Below the pieces are notes generated by a model, which saw nothing but the letters and a program-made list of their open reading frames with translations, ran no database searches and had not been told where the DNA came from. Both the position numbers and the translations under genes were made by a program. DNA of 64,000 nt, from assembly GCA_037013685.1 (NCBI GenBank), contig CM072892.1, positions 15,009,501 through 15,073,500 of the forward strand, written 5' to 3'. This DNA is from Acridotheres tristis (Eukaryota; Chordata; Aves; Passeriformes; Sturnidae). Numbering within the stretch: the first letter of the stretch is position 1; each line of letters opens with the position of its first letter. Below are positions 62,801 to 64,000 of the stretch, in pieces.

Positions 62801-64000
62801 ATATGTTCAGGTTTCTCCTTGAAGGGCAAGTTATAGAAAAAAAGAAACCATACTGATAATTTTGTTTTAGAAGCAATGATTCTCCATCCTTGCCCTTCAT
62901 CTGGAACTACTTAGACTCTCATACATTTACTCAGTCCTGTCCTTGCCATCCATCCGTTTCCATAAGATCTGGGCAAACAGAGTCCAAGAGTAAATGTGAA
63001 GGCAATGCTTTCATACCATCTTTTACACATTCAAATAACAAGTATTTAATCTTCGAGACCTAAGCAGCAATGTATAATGAGTGAAACAGTGATATAGCAC
63101 TTAAGTGATTGCTGCAACCTGCAGTTCACTCAGCATGTAGAGATTTTATTAGAAAGTCACAAGGGATCAAAAATGTAATATATGTAAGAAGTAATGTGCT
63201 GTGTGAAAAATTGATAAAGCTAAAAAAATACATATTTGGGGCATACAGTCTCTTCCTTACATCTAGGATTTTTCTGGACAGTTTAATAACTAATCCCACA
63301 CATTTTACCTTTATATTTATAAACAAAAAGCAGGGATACTGCTGAGCAAATCCATTTGTGAAGAGAACAAAATGTGAGAAACTACTGCAAGTCAGTAAGC
63401 AGGAGGCCTGTTTATCACTGAAAGCAACATCTCAGAGCCAGAAAACTGAAAATACAAGAACAGGCTTGTATGATGTATAGCCACGGCTTTTTTGGCCATG
63501 AATAAAAATCTACTGTGTGCTGTAATTTCAGGTGAGGGAACACAAGCAAAGATTACATACAACTTTCCATGTTGGTCCTATTCACTCCTCACCAAACCTG
63601 ACATGGAGACATTGATTTTGAAGACAATATTCCTGACCTATGGCAAGGAAGAGGAGGCACTCTACCATTGTTTTCCAGATGCAGTGCAATAGCCTGTATT
63701 TACCTGAGGGAAAAGTTTAAGAGCACTTATTGAAATTCAGACGCTTATGAAACTTAAAACTGATTTCCAAAACTTGAATATCATTCAAATCAAAGAATCA
63801 TTTGTTATACAATTGTATTCTAGATATGTTCAAAGTTAGGAATCTTTTCCCACAAGTTGGAACTATTGAACAACTGAATAATCGAATCTTCCAAAAATCA
63901 AATCTGTTACTTGTATGGTCCTCAGTTTTATTAAATAATTGGGATCATCAAGAAGAATTCTCTCGTCTCCCTGGAAAGAGATTATGGTATTTGAAGAAAT

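Larger units (their letters stand above)
46121..64000. other. gene-free interval to window end
   Basis: Nearly 18 kb of AT-rich sequence with no recognised exon or RNA gene. Only old L2/MIR-type fragments (52505, 53560, 59823) and minor AT-rich simple repeats (for example about 55950-56030) were identified. Frames here are at most about 100 codons and unconvincing. Confidence 0.55.

Noticed and set aside
23520..64000. Search for PRIMA1 exons (polyproline attachment domain, transmembrane segment)
   Set aside because: No polyproline-coding exon or matching membrane segment was seen. The only long C run (near 58450) has no suitable frame.

Overview
The window is nuclear DNA from a bird, most likely a passerine. 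It has vertebrate GT-AG exon/intron structure, avian CR1 retroposons, and one SINE with a tRNA-Ile-like head and a CR1-like tail of the kind described in songbirds. Only two protein-coding genes can be supported. The order ASB2 then FAM181A, convergent, matches the conserved block around human 14q32 (PRIMA1 - FAM181A - ASB2 - OTUB2), read here in the opposite orientation.

Region 1 (1 to about 18.8 kb, + strand) holds the last six coding exons of ASB2, the ankyrin-repeat/SOCS-box substrate receptor of a Cullin-5 ubiquitin ligase. The six exons are 669-824, 2740-2985, 5206-5377, 10087-10648, 14327-14480 and 15213-15349. They join in frame with consensus splice sites and give about 474 residues. 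Roughly the first 110 residues lie upstream of the window. A probable long 3' UTR follows.

Region 2 (about 21.5-23.5 kb, - strand) holds FAM181A as a single intact 289-codon coding exon. It sits in a strong CpG island with a four-copy GC-rich minisatellite and two CCAAT boxes upstream. The protein keeps the TEAD-binding omega-loop-type motif of the family. A 9-codon upstream ORF ends one base before the start codon.

Region 3 (23.5-64 kb) is a gene desert. By synteny PRIMA1 should lie beyond FAM181A, but its proline-rich (PRAD) exon is not in the window. What can be seen is a CpG-rich patch at 30.54-31.33 kb with a textbook CTCF motif beside a 0.5-kb octamer minisatellite (strong G-quadruplex potential on the - strand), a decayed CR1 LINE still showing reverse-transcriptase residues, a younger CR1 3' end, ancient L2/MIR-type fragments, and homopolymer tracts. 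Some AT-rich blocks could be enhancers but this cannot be shown from one sequence.

I found no undescribed gene system. The long repeat-encoded reading frames at 22.7-23.5 kb and 30.2-31.5 kb are artefacts of tandem repeats without stop codons. The best leads are the CTCF/minisatellite/CpG cluster, the FAM181A promoter minisatellite and the FAM181A upstream ORF.
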